Below are positions 24,356 to 37,300 of a stretch of DNA of 62,000 bases, piece by piece; positions within the stretch are counted from its first letter, which is position 1; every line of letters begins with the position of its first letter. The stretch covers positions 19,293,246 through 19,355,245 of the forward strand of contig NC_049981.1 of the NCBI RefSeq assembly GCF_000003815.2, in the 5' to 3' direction. This DNA is from Branchiostoma floridae. Lineage: Eukaryota > Chordata > Leptocardii > Amphioxiformes > Branchiostomatidae. The notes under the pieces are model-generated. The model saw nothing but the letters and a program-made list of their open reading frames with translations, had not been told where the DNA came from and ran no database searches. A program made the position numbers and the translations under genes.

Positions 24356-25431
24356 TTGAGAACTTAATGAAGTGCTCTTGTTGTATATTATGTGACTGAG
24401 TGTATTACTGGTATGTTATGATATTATAACAACATTCCCAGGATAACTGATGGAAAGAGTTTTAGTTCTGGAGACAGAAATACAGGATCATGGTTTGTAT
24501 GGTACCACCATTCTTCTATCCAGAGAACCTTAACGTTTCCTCCAGATAACTGATGTAGGTTAACATGGGAACACATCCTGTAGATCATTAACATATCTGG
24601 CATGAAACGGATGCACTACAAAGTAGTATTATGTTACCTTGTTGCTTGTGAACTTTTGAATAGCATTTTGAAATAGTATTTGCCCTTCTTTCATAAACCA
24701 ATATTGCCCTCTTTTATGGCTCATACCTATTCATGTGAATCAATCATCTGATGTCTATGTAGACATAATTTGCATAGTCAATGAGGGAAAACTAGTGAAA
24801 TGTCCTTCCATTGGTACGTGGCTCTTTACAGGCTGACAAGATGTAGCAGAAGTTTGGGCCTCATAGGTGGTACAGAAAAGTTTGGAAACACTACTATCAG
24901 TTGTTCAGTTGATATTTGTTATCAATTGTCTAATGAGAACTGCCAGGGATGCCTGGCCGTAACTCACCAAATATTACAAACATTTGATAAACTCAAAATG
25001 TACATTAACTTCATCTCTCCAAGCTTTACTGCTAAATGACCCTCTTAATGAAGATCTTGTAATCAGAAGGCAGGAATAGAACAAGTGAAAACATGTTTTA
25101 TTTATGGGTGCATCTCATGGTAGTAATGCTAGTCTTTGTTCCATAACTGTTGTACATGCTGTACACTGGAGTCACACAACAAAAAGAGATAAAATCCAAC
25201 TTGGTAGTCACAGTCAAACTGCTAATATTAGAAAGGCAAATCTGGGACTAATCTTCCATGTAAGATTAAGAATGCCTTGCTGTATGACAGTGACTCCCTG
25301 CAACAAATATCAATATAACATAAGCAAGTAGTGTCTAAAGTGACCATATACCATTCTTCTTTTCAAAAAGTACACTATAGGATACAACAGAACCCATGTT
25401 GTTGTAAAATGAGTTACATGGCAATAACAGA

Positions 25432-25466
25432 CCAAGGACGTTACATCAGTTGATGTAACGTCCTTG
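25432..25466. mobile_element. 35-bp palindromic micro-insertion with direct repeats
   Basis: AAGGACGTTACATCA and TGATGTAACGTCCTT form a perfect 15-bp stem with a 2-nt loop. AACAGA stands on both sides (25426-25431, 25467-25472). It shares the end CCAAGGACGTTA with the copy at 16479-16509. Confidence 0.7.
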
Positions 25467-25727
25467 AACAGACCAATGGCATAGTCTGGTCTCATAAAAA
25501 GGGTTGCGCTACTAGAATTGTACATGTCATTGTTACACAAATTAAAAATAAACACTGCCTAGATTCTTATGTACAATTTGATGTTGTTGCATGTAGGTTC
25601 TACCCATCATGTAAAAGCTTTCATCCAATCAGACATAATTTTGCATAAAATTTAGTGCTGAAAAAGTCTTACAATATAAGGTAATATCACAAACGTTGAA
25701 TTTCAGCTCCCCAGCATCTAAACTACC

Positions 25728-26140
25728 TTAAGCTGGTATCTCACTGGGCCGTGCCTGTCGGTGACAAATTATTGCTGAAACTTTGTGAATCTTTTGCCAA
25801 TTGTCTCTTGCAGTCACACTGACATGTGAGACACAGGTAAAATATGTGACCTTTACTTAGAAAACAAAATGGCCTCAAACAGAATGTCACATCCTCAGTT
25901 TCTACCTCAAGTTACGTAGCTACAAGATATTTTGCAGTGTAGCCACTGAATTAAAAACTAGAGACTTGCTGTCTTCACGCTTGTTGGTGACAAGTTTGTG
26001 TCCATTCGTGACATTTTGCAAATTGCGGTTTATTTGGAAAAAAATGGACATTAATTTTGAGGCGCCTGTTTGCTACCGTTACCAAATGTCTATCGCAAAC
26101 AGTTGTCAACAGGGGCAGCCCAGTGAGATACCCGCTTTTT
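25728..26140. mobile_element. MITE related to 33152-33377
   Basis: The left end TTAAGCTGGTATCTCACTGG and the right end CCCAGTGAGATACCCGCTTT are inverted repeats of each other with one or two differences. They match the ends of the 33152-33377 element. The interior is different. TTAA is present only at the left edge. Confidence 0.6.
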
Positions 26141-27118
26141 GGGCAATCTTTCAATGATGCATAAATAACTGTACTAGGATCCTATAATATACAAAGGCAC
26201 AGCAGCTACAAAAATACCAACAGCAGCACAGAACCACGCAAAAACAGCAAAAACTTTGGAATGCAAGAGACTTCACTGGAGGCAAGGAACAATAAGGAAC
26301 ACTGTCAGAATGGCTATAAACTACCAAATCACCGACTGGCATCATCCTTTCTACAATGTTCTACCATACACATACATGGGGAACTGCCAGACTCCATAGG
26401 CTGGTGGAAAAGTAGATGAAATTGACCAAATAGACAGAATAATACACCTGAGGAGTTAGCCTACCAGCAGAGTATAGCCGGTTAACTCATCTGATGTATC
26501 TTGATGTATTTTGGCAAATTCTAACTACTTTTCTACGACCCTATGGTGCCTGGTAGAGACCAGAGGCAACAATCAATGCACATCCAAAGGAGGCAGGCAG
26601 TTAACCCTTAAGTAGTGAAAGTAACCTTTAGATAGTCCACATAACATAGTTGATTGTGGATATTTCACATAAAATCCATTATAGGTTAGATAAGTAAATG
26701 GAGTTGACAAGGCCTGCTGTTGTACAAAGAAACTAGTGAAGCCCCCTTGACTCACAATCCTGCCCCTTGGGGTGTACATTGATTAGTCCAACAATGACTT
26801 TCAATTTTAAAAATCACATAGGATGGAGGAGACTATCTTTAGTCTAAGATCAACTTGTTTTCTACATAATAAAGTTTCAGCTTATTTCAGTTTGACTTTT
26901 GCTTATCAATACCAGTGAGGATAGATACTGACCCAATGTCCACTGAGTAGATACTGACCCCTTTTATGGGACAGTTCCAATGGAACAGCACCAAACATAA
27001 ATACTATTACTCTATTACTATATACACACATGCATAATGTATTTTTAAGAAATGTGCTGCATAGACAAAGAAAAAGTGACTACCCCTTGAAGCCCGTTGA
27101 CAGCTTATAAGTGTTAGG

Positions 27119-27582
27119 CCCGCTATAGACTGATGACAGTATGCTATCATGTGACTATGGTTGTGAGCGACTGTTGTCTTAAGACACATGGTCAGGATGT
27201 ATTGTGGTGCTGGATTACGTTGTGGTGCATTCATTTAAAACCCACAGGGACTTCTTACCAACAAGTTCAAAATGGGGGAGGAGAACCACTTCTTTTTGTT
27301 ATTCTGTTTGCAATACGTTTTTCCCTATAAAGTTATAGTTCAACAAAATGACATGCGTGTACAGATTACCTGGGATTTAAACCTGGCGTTTGTGGCAGGC
27401 TATAGTGCAAGTCGGGCATGTGTATTAGCCGGGCATACCAGAGAAGTAGCTGACGGAACGCTATCGATACGTTTATCCAGTACCATCGCACGACTATTTT
27501 GATCCACTTTTGACACTAAAAATACTGATGTTGGCGACGTTGTTGACAACAACAATTTCACTGTTGTCAGTCTAAAGCAGTC
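27119..27582. mobile_element. Possible MITE
   Basis: CCGCTATAGACTGATGACAG (27120-27139) and CTGTTGTCAGTCTAAAGCAG (27561-27580) are inverted with about 15 of 20 matches. No clear target duplication was found. Confidence 0.4.
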
Positions 27583-29073
27583 CTTTGTCTGTTGTGTTTC
27601 AATGTCCAGTCCAATAAAACCGACTACTGGCCATAATAAAGGTGCTTGATACTCACACTATTTGGTACATACAATTGAATGTAAAATTGCACTTATAAAT
27701 AGACCTACAATAGTTGTGCATAGTTTAAGGCTCACATAGCTTCACATATCTAAGACACAATATCATTAAGTACTTCTTTCAAACACCTTTGCTATTAAGT
27801 ACAGGATAAAAAATAAATCTAATTTCACTACTAAGAATTCAGGAATTTACAACTTGGGTGAACAAACTACCTGTAGAGCGAGTGACCACATAGTTTTGAC
27901 TCATTTACCTTCCTATTAAGTACTATAATGGCTGAATTTACAGTCACACATTTTTTAGCCGTCTCAGGACCATGTAAGCAGAATTTTAGGGTGAGGGTGG
28001 GGGTCAAGTCATGTCTTTGTGTGCAATGTGTCCAGAGATTTACTCGACAGAACTGACTCCCAGTGAGTTACCTCAATATGCAATGCTCTGAGGCCATACA
28101 CCAATCAGAGAAGCCATTCACAGCATATCAAAAGGCTTGTTTCTAGTAGAAAGAAGAAGCATATCATGTTTTTGTCATTTTCTAAAAAATTTCTATTTTG
28201 TGCATGGCAGAAGGCCAGGGTAGATCCTGGACTATTGTAGAGACTCAGTGTCTTATCAATGCTAAGTAAATGGAAGACGACAAATTCAACTTGAGTTGGC
28301 ATGGAACATGGAATTCAAAATCACAGCTGTCGTAACTGGTGTTCAAAGTCACTTGGGGGCCTTGTGTGTAAGCAAAATAATTTAGCAAATACATCCTAAG
28401 TTGGATCTGGTTGAGAAGAATCCAAGACTCCAAAATGTGTGTGTAAATCCAGCCTATGATTACTGTCAACCATGCAAGAGATGTTGAAATCTGTGTTTGC
28501 CATTTCTTACATTGCCTTATCATACAATATCATACCCGTTTTGATTTTCATCTGTGCCTTTCTACATCTGATATAAGTTGTTTAGTTACTGCTACATGTC
28601 CTTTCATTTTTGGCTACAACAATGTAAATGTTACAACGATTCCACATCTGACTAGAACTGAATGGAGTTGTCTACAAGTACTTTATATGTTTGAACATGG
28701 ATCACATGTCAACACACACACTGATGACAACATCAATCTGCGTTTCATTGGCATATCAAGTATACCATGAGACATGCGCAAAATAAAGACAAAAATTCCC
28801 TTTGCACCATCGTTAGTTCTTGCCATAGATGTACATATAGCTGCTAACTTCTTGTATAATAGATTCATTCATGAAATCATGATGTATAAAAACCAACGTT
28901 AACATCCATTAAAAATGTAACACTACAGGTTTGTATAAAGTTTGTTTTTATATGAGAGTGAGGGTAGATTTGGCAAGATGCTGCTTGTGTATCTCTGTGC
29001 AAGTAGAAACGAACTGTATGTACTTCACAGAAGTCTACGTCCAGGTGGGTAACTACGTGTCAAGTACGTCAAA

Positions 29074-29654
29074 NNNNNNNNNNNNNNNNNNNNNNNNNNN
29101 NNNNNNNNNNNNNNNNNNNNNNNNNNNNNNNNNNNNNNNNNNNNNNNNNNNNNNNNNNNNNNNNNNNNNNNNNNNNNNNNNNNNNNNNNNNNNNNNNNNN
29201 NNNNNNNNNNNNNNNNNNNNNNNNNNNNNNNNNNNNNNNNNNNNNNNNNNNNNNNNNNNNNNNNNNNNNNNNNNNNNNNNNNNNNNNNNNNNNNNNNNNN
29301 NNNNNNNNNNNNNNNNNNNNNNNNNNNNNNNNNNNNNNNNNNNNNNNNNNNNNNNNNNNNNNNNNNNNNNNNNNNNNNNNNNNNNNNNNNNNNNNNNNNN
29401 NNNNNNNNNNNNNNNNNNNNNNNNNNNNNNNNNNNNNNNNNNNNNNNNNNNNNNNNNNNNNNNNNNNNNNNNNNNNNNNNNNNNNNNNNNNNNNNNNNNN
29501 NNNNNNNNNNNNNNNNNNNNNNNNNNNNNNNNNNNNNNNNNNNNNNNNNNNNNNNNNNNNNNNNNNNNNNNNNNNNNNNNNNNNNNNNNNNNNNNNNNNN
29601 NNNNNNNNNNNNNNNNNNNNNNNNNNNNNNNNNNNNNNNNNNNNNNNNNNNNNN
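29074..29654. other. Assembly gap (581 N)
   Basis: Run of N. A missing 3' exon of the Ig gene may lie here. Confidence 0.99.
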
Positions 29655-29754
29655 AAAACAAACTGAAACTGGACATGGTATGTATTACCAGTAGTGTACA
29701 ATGTGAAGACCTGGCATTGATGTGTATTAAGTACATGTACTGTGATAGCCTTAC

Positions 29755-29850
29755 CATTGACTTTCCAGTGCTTGCCTACATAATGCTCCCTCCCTTCTAT
29801 AGCAAAGCCAGCCCAGAATGCAGGTGAACAGGGCAGGTGTTGGGCAGAGT
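29755..29850 (-). CDS. Candidate extra exon of the Ig gene (uncertain)
   Basis: On the minus strand a long pyrimidine tract (CTTCCCCCTCCCTCCCCACAG) precedes a 96-nt open stretch that ends in AATG/GTAAGG, the same donor context as the exon at 34164-34342. Phase fits: the previous exon ends with one base, and this stretch is open in that frame and leaves again with one base. The peptide (DSAQHLPCSPAFWAGFAIEG and 12 more) resembles nothing I know. It could be an optional linker exon or chance. Confidence 0.25.
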
Positions 29851-29859
29851 CTGTGGGGA

Positions 29860-32800
29860 GGGAGGGGGAAGTAGAAGGAGGGGAGGAGGGGGAAGCAGGT
29901 TAGGGTCATGACATGTGGACACGTGACTCACATAGGCATTGCAACCATATAGAATGTAATACAAAGGGCTTGGGCATATAATTTCATTTCAATTGAAGAT
30001 ACATTACTGCTAGTCAGTCATTCATGTGCTGTTTGCAGATTAGGTAAAAACTACACAAGTCAAGATTTACCTGACCAAAAGCCTAAGCCAGCTACATTCC
30101 TGTATAGAGCTACAGTTTATAACGGGAGTTACAGTAAATTTGTATTGAAAAAAATGGTGACAATTTTTTTTTAATTTTCACGGTCAGTCAATTATGGGGT
30201 AGGAATGTTCCTTGGGCACATAAGAGTCGGTAGTTGTTTTCTATAGATTTACTTAAAGAAGCCAACTTTGGCCTTTGTAAAATGGTGAACTTGAATAATA
30301 ATGTCCTTATACATTGAAAAATGTTACTGAGTTTCAAAAGCACTGAAATAGAAATGATCTTTTTAAAGACACACATTTCAGTTCACTTGGAATGTTCAGT
30401 CCACAAGTCATGACGTGTGACTAAAATGGAATGACATTAAGCCGTATAAGCAGGGAACCAGAGCACATGAACTACAGAAAGAAAGCCCAGTCATCAAGAG
30501 AAGAATCCTTGAAATAAAAGTCGTGATACATTCTTACCATGAAAGTTCACCTGAGGTAGTAAATTACATCATGGCAAAGGTTGAACGATTCTCTACCTTA
30601 AAAAATTAGACTCACCAGAATTTTTGACAGAATCATTCCTTCCGTCTTCTTCATCTCTCTGACCCAATCGCTGTCGACATGCAACTTGTCATAAGGGCAC
30701 ACCAAACTTCTCAAGCAGGACAGGGGGCGTTATAGGCTTCCAACAACCTTTGACTCATCATCACGTGTGCAACAAGTCTCATGTAAAGAACAATTGGGTC
30801 AGAGGGCAGAAGAAGACTGAGTGATTCAGTGGAAAATTATGGTGTTTCCATTTTTATTGTTGAAGAACCGTTAGTCTTCATTTGTGTAGTTGTCTGGGAT
30901 TGCTCTCTTTTTGTGTAATCAGGGCTGTCTCTGGCTTTAAATTTTTCCTGTCCAACTTATTGTTTGGGAGCAGATGTTGTTGTAGATTTTCCTTGCTGAA
31001 TCCCTCATTTTAGGCTTTCGAAAACACATTTTGATCAGTTTCAAGTCAGTTTCAAAGTCTTGGGTGAATCCTGGAGATAGCCCTGATTGCTATCATATTA
31101 TCAACAAACATGCTAGAAAACACAGTTAACACACATGTAGACGCAGCATGTGACGATTATCAGTTTCTCACCNNNNNNNNNNNNNNNNNNNNNNNNNNNN
31201 NNNNNNNNNNNNNNNNNNNNNNNNNNNNNNNNNNNNNNNNNNNNNNNNNNNNNNNNNNNNNNNNNNNNNNNNAGACAAAAATGTAAGAGTGACGACTCAG
31301 ACATAAGAAACACCTGGCCAATGTGACCACTTTCTGGTGGTTCCTTTCCTTTCCTTGCTTAGACAAATCTATGGAAACATTAAAACTCCATAATACTAGT
31401 ACAGCTACAGTACATTTTTGTTGTGCTTCACCTGACTAGTGCCTGCCATTTTTACCCTTTATACTACATATGGAAAATTGCGTAACCTTAACCAAAAGTA
31501 GAACTGGCTTGCTGAAGCTTTGAAACAGCACCTTTGCTATATCATAATGCACGTAATGTCCGGTAAAACTTTATGTTTGATTGTAAATGTACTACAGTAA
31601 CGGATGCAGAAATTTATACACCACACTATCCGCGTGATACTCCTATGGGAGGTTTGTGGATTAAGAACTAGAACTAGAACCCTAGTGTACTAAATCTACT
31701 AGATATACAACATAAACTGAGCTAAGTATGACTGCAAAGAAAATAAATACTGCGCTACATTAGAGTCTTAAATTACATGACCTATCATGAAGAAGATACA
31801 CAAATAGACTTAACACTTTGAAATTCAAGCATATATAATCTATGTTTACAGTACTACTGGGTAAAAACATTTAATTCAACTCTACACTGTGATGGTAGAA
31901 ACTACCAAGGAAGAAAGACAAAAGACAGCTTTCTAGATCTAAATTTCTGGTAACCAAACACATGTTACTGAAAGGTAAAAATTTCTGGAGGCTGTCTTAC
32001 TTGTAGGGTAGCAGTCCATTGTGAAGGGGTAGCATCACAGTAGAAAACATGAGCACAAAATAGTCACCCTGGTTAGTCCATCCATACAACAGACAGCAGT
32101 TACACACACAAATATTCCTGTTACTATTTATGGTAGTGTGACTACGTCTGCTACATTCGTGACCTCGGTTACTGACACGCTTTTTTCTCAATGTCATAGT
32201 GTTAAAGGTAATCACTGTAAGATAATGAAAATGGTTGAAGTCAATTTTAGGACCATTTCTTTGTATGGCACTTGCCTATCACATTGGATAATAATAGTCA
32301 GGGAATGAAAATGTGATATTATTGCATCATACAAAACTCATAGAAAAGCTGCCTGCTTGTTTACATCAAGGAGCTTTCATTGTTCATAGATCAGTGGTGC
32401 TCCTTGCTTACATCCTGCAAAGATGTACTTGTTGTACCACCAAAAATTTGGAAACCAAAGTGTGAATTGTATTTGTTGTGTTTGTGAATGTTATAAATAT
32501 GAAATAATGTACTAAAATCTTCATCTCAATGTCAATACTTTTGTTGAATATAATGATTTTCTTATCAAGAATATTTTTGCCACCAAAATTTTACTTTGAG
32601 TACCTTTAATAGCTTTAAATGGAAACTAGTTGGTTAAACCACAACAGACTATTGAAAGGAGAGGGGAAACCTCCATGTTATACTACAGCACTACATTGTT
32701 TGTACCAGCCAGTAATTACTACTGTGTTAAAGCTGATCAAAATGGGACAAGACATTAAGAGGGATGAGAAATATAACACACACATATATGTTATAGTGTA

Positions 32801-33150
32801 GGATTACATCCACTAATGGATAGTTCTCCCATACTGTCAAGGTTTGTGTTAGAGTGATGCATAGAAGGATAGTTGCATTCAATGATGGTCACGTAATGTT
32901 TATTTATATTATGTGACATTCATCTTTCTACCCTGGCATCTTTATACTGTACAGCAATTTATTCCATAGCATTACATACACTGTCAGAAGCACACACATA
33001 TAGACAGCAGGAAGCCAGACTTACTGCTATAGTTCCTCCAATGCCAGGAACCTTTGCACAGCAGCATAGAATAACCAATTTGTTAGAGAAGGCACAATGC
33101 AAAATTAACAGTGTTTCTACTACACTTGTTAGAGAGTAACAGCAGCATCA
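29860..33150. other. Non-coding stretch, possible MITE at 30918-31090
   Basis: No gene recognised. AATCAGGGCTGTCTCTGG (30918-30935) and CCTGGAGATAGCCCTGATT (about 31070-31088) are inverted, like ends of a small hAT-type MITE of about 170 bp without a clear target duplication. A 100-N gap follows at 31173. The rest is AT-rich sequence presumably within or downstream of the minus-strand Ig gene. Confidence 0.45.
31173..31272. other. Assembly gap (100 N)
   Basis: Run of exactly 100 N, a placeholder of unknown true length. Confidence 0.99.
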
Positions 33151-33151
33151 G

Positions 33152-33377
33152 TTAAGCGGGTATCACACTGAAGCTGCAGCACATTGGCAACCTTGCTGCA
33201 GCTGAGCAACTTGACAGAGCCTTCAATAAATTTCAGCAATGGAAAACAAATCTTTTCACACTTTGTGCGTTTGTTTTGGATGATACATGTATTCCCATTA
33301 TATCATAAAGCCAAGAGTAACACAATCCAATTTAGGACACAGTTAATGTGACACAGTCTAGTGATATACCCGCTTAA
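33152..33377. mobile_element. 226-bp MITE with TTAA ends
   Basis: It starts TTAAGCGGGTATCACACT and ends AGTGATATACCCGCTTAA, inverted with few differences. TTAA at both edges would fit a piggyBac-like target site. Internal blocks recur at 3750-3930 and 9949-10040, and end-related sequence at 25728-26140, so at least four family members lie in this window. No coding capacity. Confidence 0.75.
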
Positions 33378-34163
33378 GAAGAGTAGAAAAGGTTGACAGC
33401 AAATAGATTCATGTACATGTTCATGTATATGTACTGTAAATGATAAGTGTATATTTACATTCATATCAAATTGCATGGCAACACCTACATGTTTGTATCT
33501 ACTAGCAAGCTCTATTATAACTCATTGTTAGATTCTATATTTATATAGCCCTTTATCATTAACATGTATATACGTTATATAATACCCTTTATCATTAACT
33601 AATGTACTAATAGTAATACACTGATGAGACAACTTTGCAGTGAAACAGCGCCCCCTATTGACCTGCTTGAAATTGTAATCACTGCCGTGACTATAAACAT
33701 AAAGACTCTTACCACAAATGTATCCAATATCATTGTATGCAATCAAATCTCTAAGATTGATATCATTAGACGTGATGGAAGTACTGTAAACGGTGACAAT
33801 TTTGCTGTGGTATTATGTTCAGTAAACCTGACCCTGGAACACTTCTAGCTGTCTACCCCCTTGTCTGATCATTACATACTCTACATTTTTTTATTTGTTT
33901 ATTGATCTTGTACACTATTATTAATTGGAGGCACATCTTAATAGTTGCTAGTAGGTGTGAGGCCATGCACAATTCTGCTTTCCTGAAAAAATGGCCATCT
34001 ATAAAGGCACTGGTATTTCCAGTATGTGACTATAGAGCTACTATTCTTTCAACTGCAAAGTTGTAACCATTGTAAACACTCCATTTTCTCCCTACTGCAG
34101 AATTAAATCCCTGTAACATATAAAGTAATTAACAGTACAGAAGTGCGTCTGACAGAACCTTAC

Positions 34164-34342
34164 CATTGGTTGGTGCCAGTGTTGGTGGTGTACCGATGTA
34201 CACAGAAGCCTCCGCCGTCCCTCTATCGTTGACAACGCGGCAGGTGTAGTTCCCGTAGTCCCGCGCCCTAACGTTCTGTATCGTCAGGATGCTCTCCGTG
34301 TTGCCAGGGGTGATGGAGATGATCAGTCGGTCTTCTCCATCT
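34164..34342 (-). CDS. Exon encoding second half of Ig3
   Basis: Acceptor CTTTCCACAG is followed by a frame that continues phase 2: DGEDRLIISITPGNTESILT, then the closing motif RARDYGNYTCRVVND and a TPPTLAPTN linker, ending in phase 1 before GTAAGG. The linker would lead to a stalk, anchor or further domain not located in the window. Confidence 0.88.
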
Positions 34343-37300
34343 CTGTGGAAAGAACCAAGAACTGTCGCTCATAAGGCTATCTTCTGACACTTGTTACTGT
34401 ACGTCATCAATTATCAGAGTTATCCTATGAAAAATATTCTTCCCTAGAACTACCATAAACTATGATAAGTGGATCTTGTTGCCACCAAGTACTATAATAG
34501 GAGCATCCTCATTTGAAAGCTTTAAACAGCTTTTACAGCTAGATGTGCAAAGGTTAGGTGTGACAGGGGCTTTGATATAATACAACTGGCTGCTGTTGCA
34601 ATGTGTGATTGTGAAGCTGGTATGTTACGGCAAAGGGCAATAATTGCGGCTATGTATATACACATTCGTCCTGTACTAACATGAACTGATATGCGGCGAT
34701 GATGATGATGAACATTATTGCACAGTAAGACGGGGTAGAAAACAATGGTTCAATCAAGGGCAAGGTTGTGGCCATGTGTGAAACACCTAACCTTGGGATA
34801 CAGGAAATGCTGTGGGCCATGCCCGTGAACCTGGCATGGTGGAAAATGTCAGATATTTCACTCACATTTGCTTTGCATTGTCAGCTGCCTGGGGTGATCT
34901 GAGACATGGTGAGCTACAGTGACCTGGGACATGACTGACCTCAGTGCTGTTCTGTGAGACAAGACTAGCTGTTCTGACCTCAGTGCTGTTCCATAAGGCA
35001 TGACTAGCTACATACTGACTAGCTGTACTGACTTCAGTGCTGTTCCATACCATATGACTAACTGTACTAACCTTAGTGCTGTTCCATACAACATGACTAG
35101 CTGTACTGATCTCAGTGCTATTCAATAAGGCATGACTAGCTATACTGACCTCAGTGCTGTTCTGTGAGACGTAACTACAGTACTGACCTCAGTGCTGTGC
35201 CATACCATGATACGACATGACTTGCTGTACTATTCCATCTCTGTACTACCAGTAGACTTGCTGCACTGACCTGAGTGCTGTTCCATCCCTGTACCAGTAG
35301 AACATGGGTCTGGGGTTCCCGGCTGCTATACACGTCATTGTTGCCAGGCTTCCCTCCAGGAGCTCTGACGGCATGGCCAGCTGCAAAACACAAGCAGAAA
35401 ACAAGGCGGTCAGACTCAGACAGTTGCAACCTTTCCTGTCCCTTGGATAAAAATAGCAGCACTTTAATATGACAATTGCGTAGTGTATATTGGGTATCTT
35501 ACTTATGTTTTCATTTAAGACTGTGTTGCGATGTACATACTGCAATGCAATGCAGTATCATGAGTATGTTCAGACTTATTACTGCCACCTGCCATGTATG
35601 CAGTCACTGATAAAAAAAAAAGAAGTCATTCTTTCTCGTCCATTTCCTAGACTAAACTGAATACTTTTTCTGTCAGTCTAGAGATCATCTCTTCCAAGAC
35701 ATTTGACCAGCACAATGTCCTATAATGACCCAGCACCAGTTCCTGTAATGGCCCTTGAGCACAGGTGGCAAAGCAGACAATCTCATTTGTGTCTGGAAAA
35801 AACAATCCTGTGGTATGCCTCAACAGCATAATCAATTCATTACCTGCAAGGAAAACGGAGGCATTGTTTTTGGTGTGTTCATACACTGTCCTCAAGGTGC
35901 CAAATGCGTGTTAATCCTGGGAAGTAAAACTATTTGCCGAATGATATTTTGATGGTACATAGTGAGGGACACCAACACTAGGGGTGGGTACCGGTACAGA
36001 AAATTAAGGTCCAGGTCCGGTTCAGGTCCACAGGATCAGGTCCAGGTCCGGACCTGAACCTGGACCTGATGTAGTATGACTCATACCAATGGTCCATTTC
36101 ACTACAAAGAGATCTGTTTGGTGGAGTATTAGACTCACACTGGCGTTTTGAAACCCTACAACGCTAACTGCACCTGTACGATTGGCTTTAAAACGTGGTA
36201 AAAATTACTATAAACTCTACTCTACTTCACTCCTGTTATTTTCTTCCACCTGCAAGCGCCAAAACGTGTGAATGCCTGATGAAATAATCTGTTAATTTTC
36301 TAATCGGTCCAACATCCGGTCCACCTAATTTTTTCAGGTCCGGTTTTTCTGGACCGGTCCAATAAGAAAAAACGGTTTTGTACCGGTACGCTGTACCGAT
36401 ACCCAGCCCTAACCAACACCGATTTCGAAAGGATGGTTCCTCCCTGCAGGTGTGCTCTGTGGCAGAGATGGGGGAGGCAGTCAAAAGAAATAACGACCAC
36501 AACTAGCCCCTGACTGAAACATTTGCTTGGAGAATATGATCAATTGCTTGCTGGCCTTTTTTGGTATACATTTTTATTTTCGTAGGATTAAGACAATGTT
36601 AACAAAATATTTTGACTGTCCAAGTTGAATTTGACGATGTCAATGAGGAGTTAAAGTTATTGAAAACTTCTACAGCAGTAGCATTTGTAATTGTAGGATG
36701 AAGTTTGAACTGAAATTTATATCATACATATGTCATTACAGGAAAGTTTGACCTTGCATTGAATAAATGACTCCTCACAAGGTGGTGTGAGACACCCCAA
36801 ACCAAATAGATGTACAGTAGCGAATACTGTAAATGCCTTTAAGTTTGCTGGGATTTTATTTGGGGCTGGCAGGAAACAAAACAAGCATTTTTGCAGCAGT
36901 TGATATATATTTAGCAGATCTAACTTTGCAGTATTTCTTAGTTTAAGGATAAAACAAAAATAGAAATTCACATCATAGAAGTGACCACAAAAATTGAGCA
37001 ATTAAAAAAAAAACACTGCAAATATTTAAAGGCACACAGTAGTACCAAAGGCTTTGCCATTAATAAGGGCTTCAACAAGGCTCATACATGGTGTGCACAA
37101 CTTAATCAAATTTGGCGTGTAATAGGGCTGGTGAAACGGTTTGATTGTGATTAAGGCACTGACCTCTATTGTTGTAGGAATCAATTATGTCATGACTGAT
37201 CGCAGCTGGATAATCAAAATCACAATTAATTATGAAATGGGGTGGGCTTTGATTGCACCTTTGTTCACCTTTTGGCATTTCTGCAATATATACAAACTGC

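Larger units (their letters stand above)
24360..29073. other. Convergent spacer, no gene recognised
   Basis: Between the 3' ends of the CENP-E-like gene and the Ig gene I see only short chance frames and repeats: a MITE at 25728-26140, a palindromic micro-insertion at 25432-25466 and a possible MITE at 27119-27582. Untranslated or terminal exons of the minus-strand Ig gene could hide here. Confidence 0.5.

Noticed and set aside
28931-29827. Long open frames across 29074-29654 on both strands
   Set aside because: They are open only because the run of N was translated as X; the real sequence is unknown.
34862-35125. Minus-strand frame with repeated WNSTEVSTAS peptide
   Set aside because: It is the translation of tandem copies of an exon-donor junction; it is intronic and not preceded by a start or acceptor of its own.
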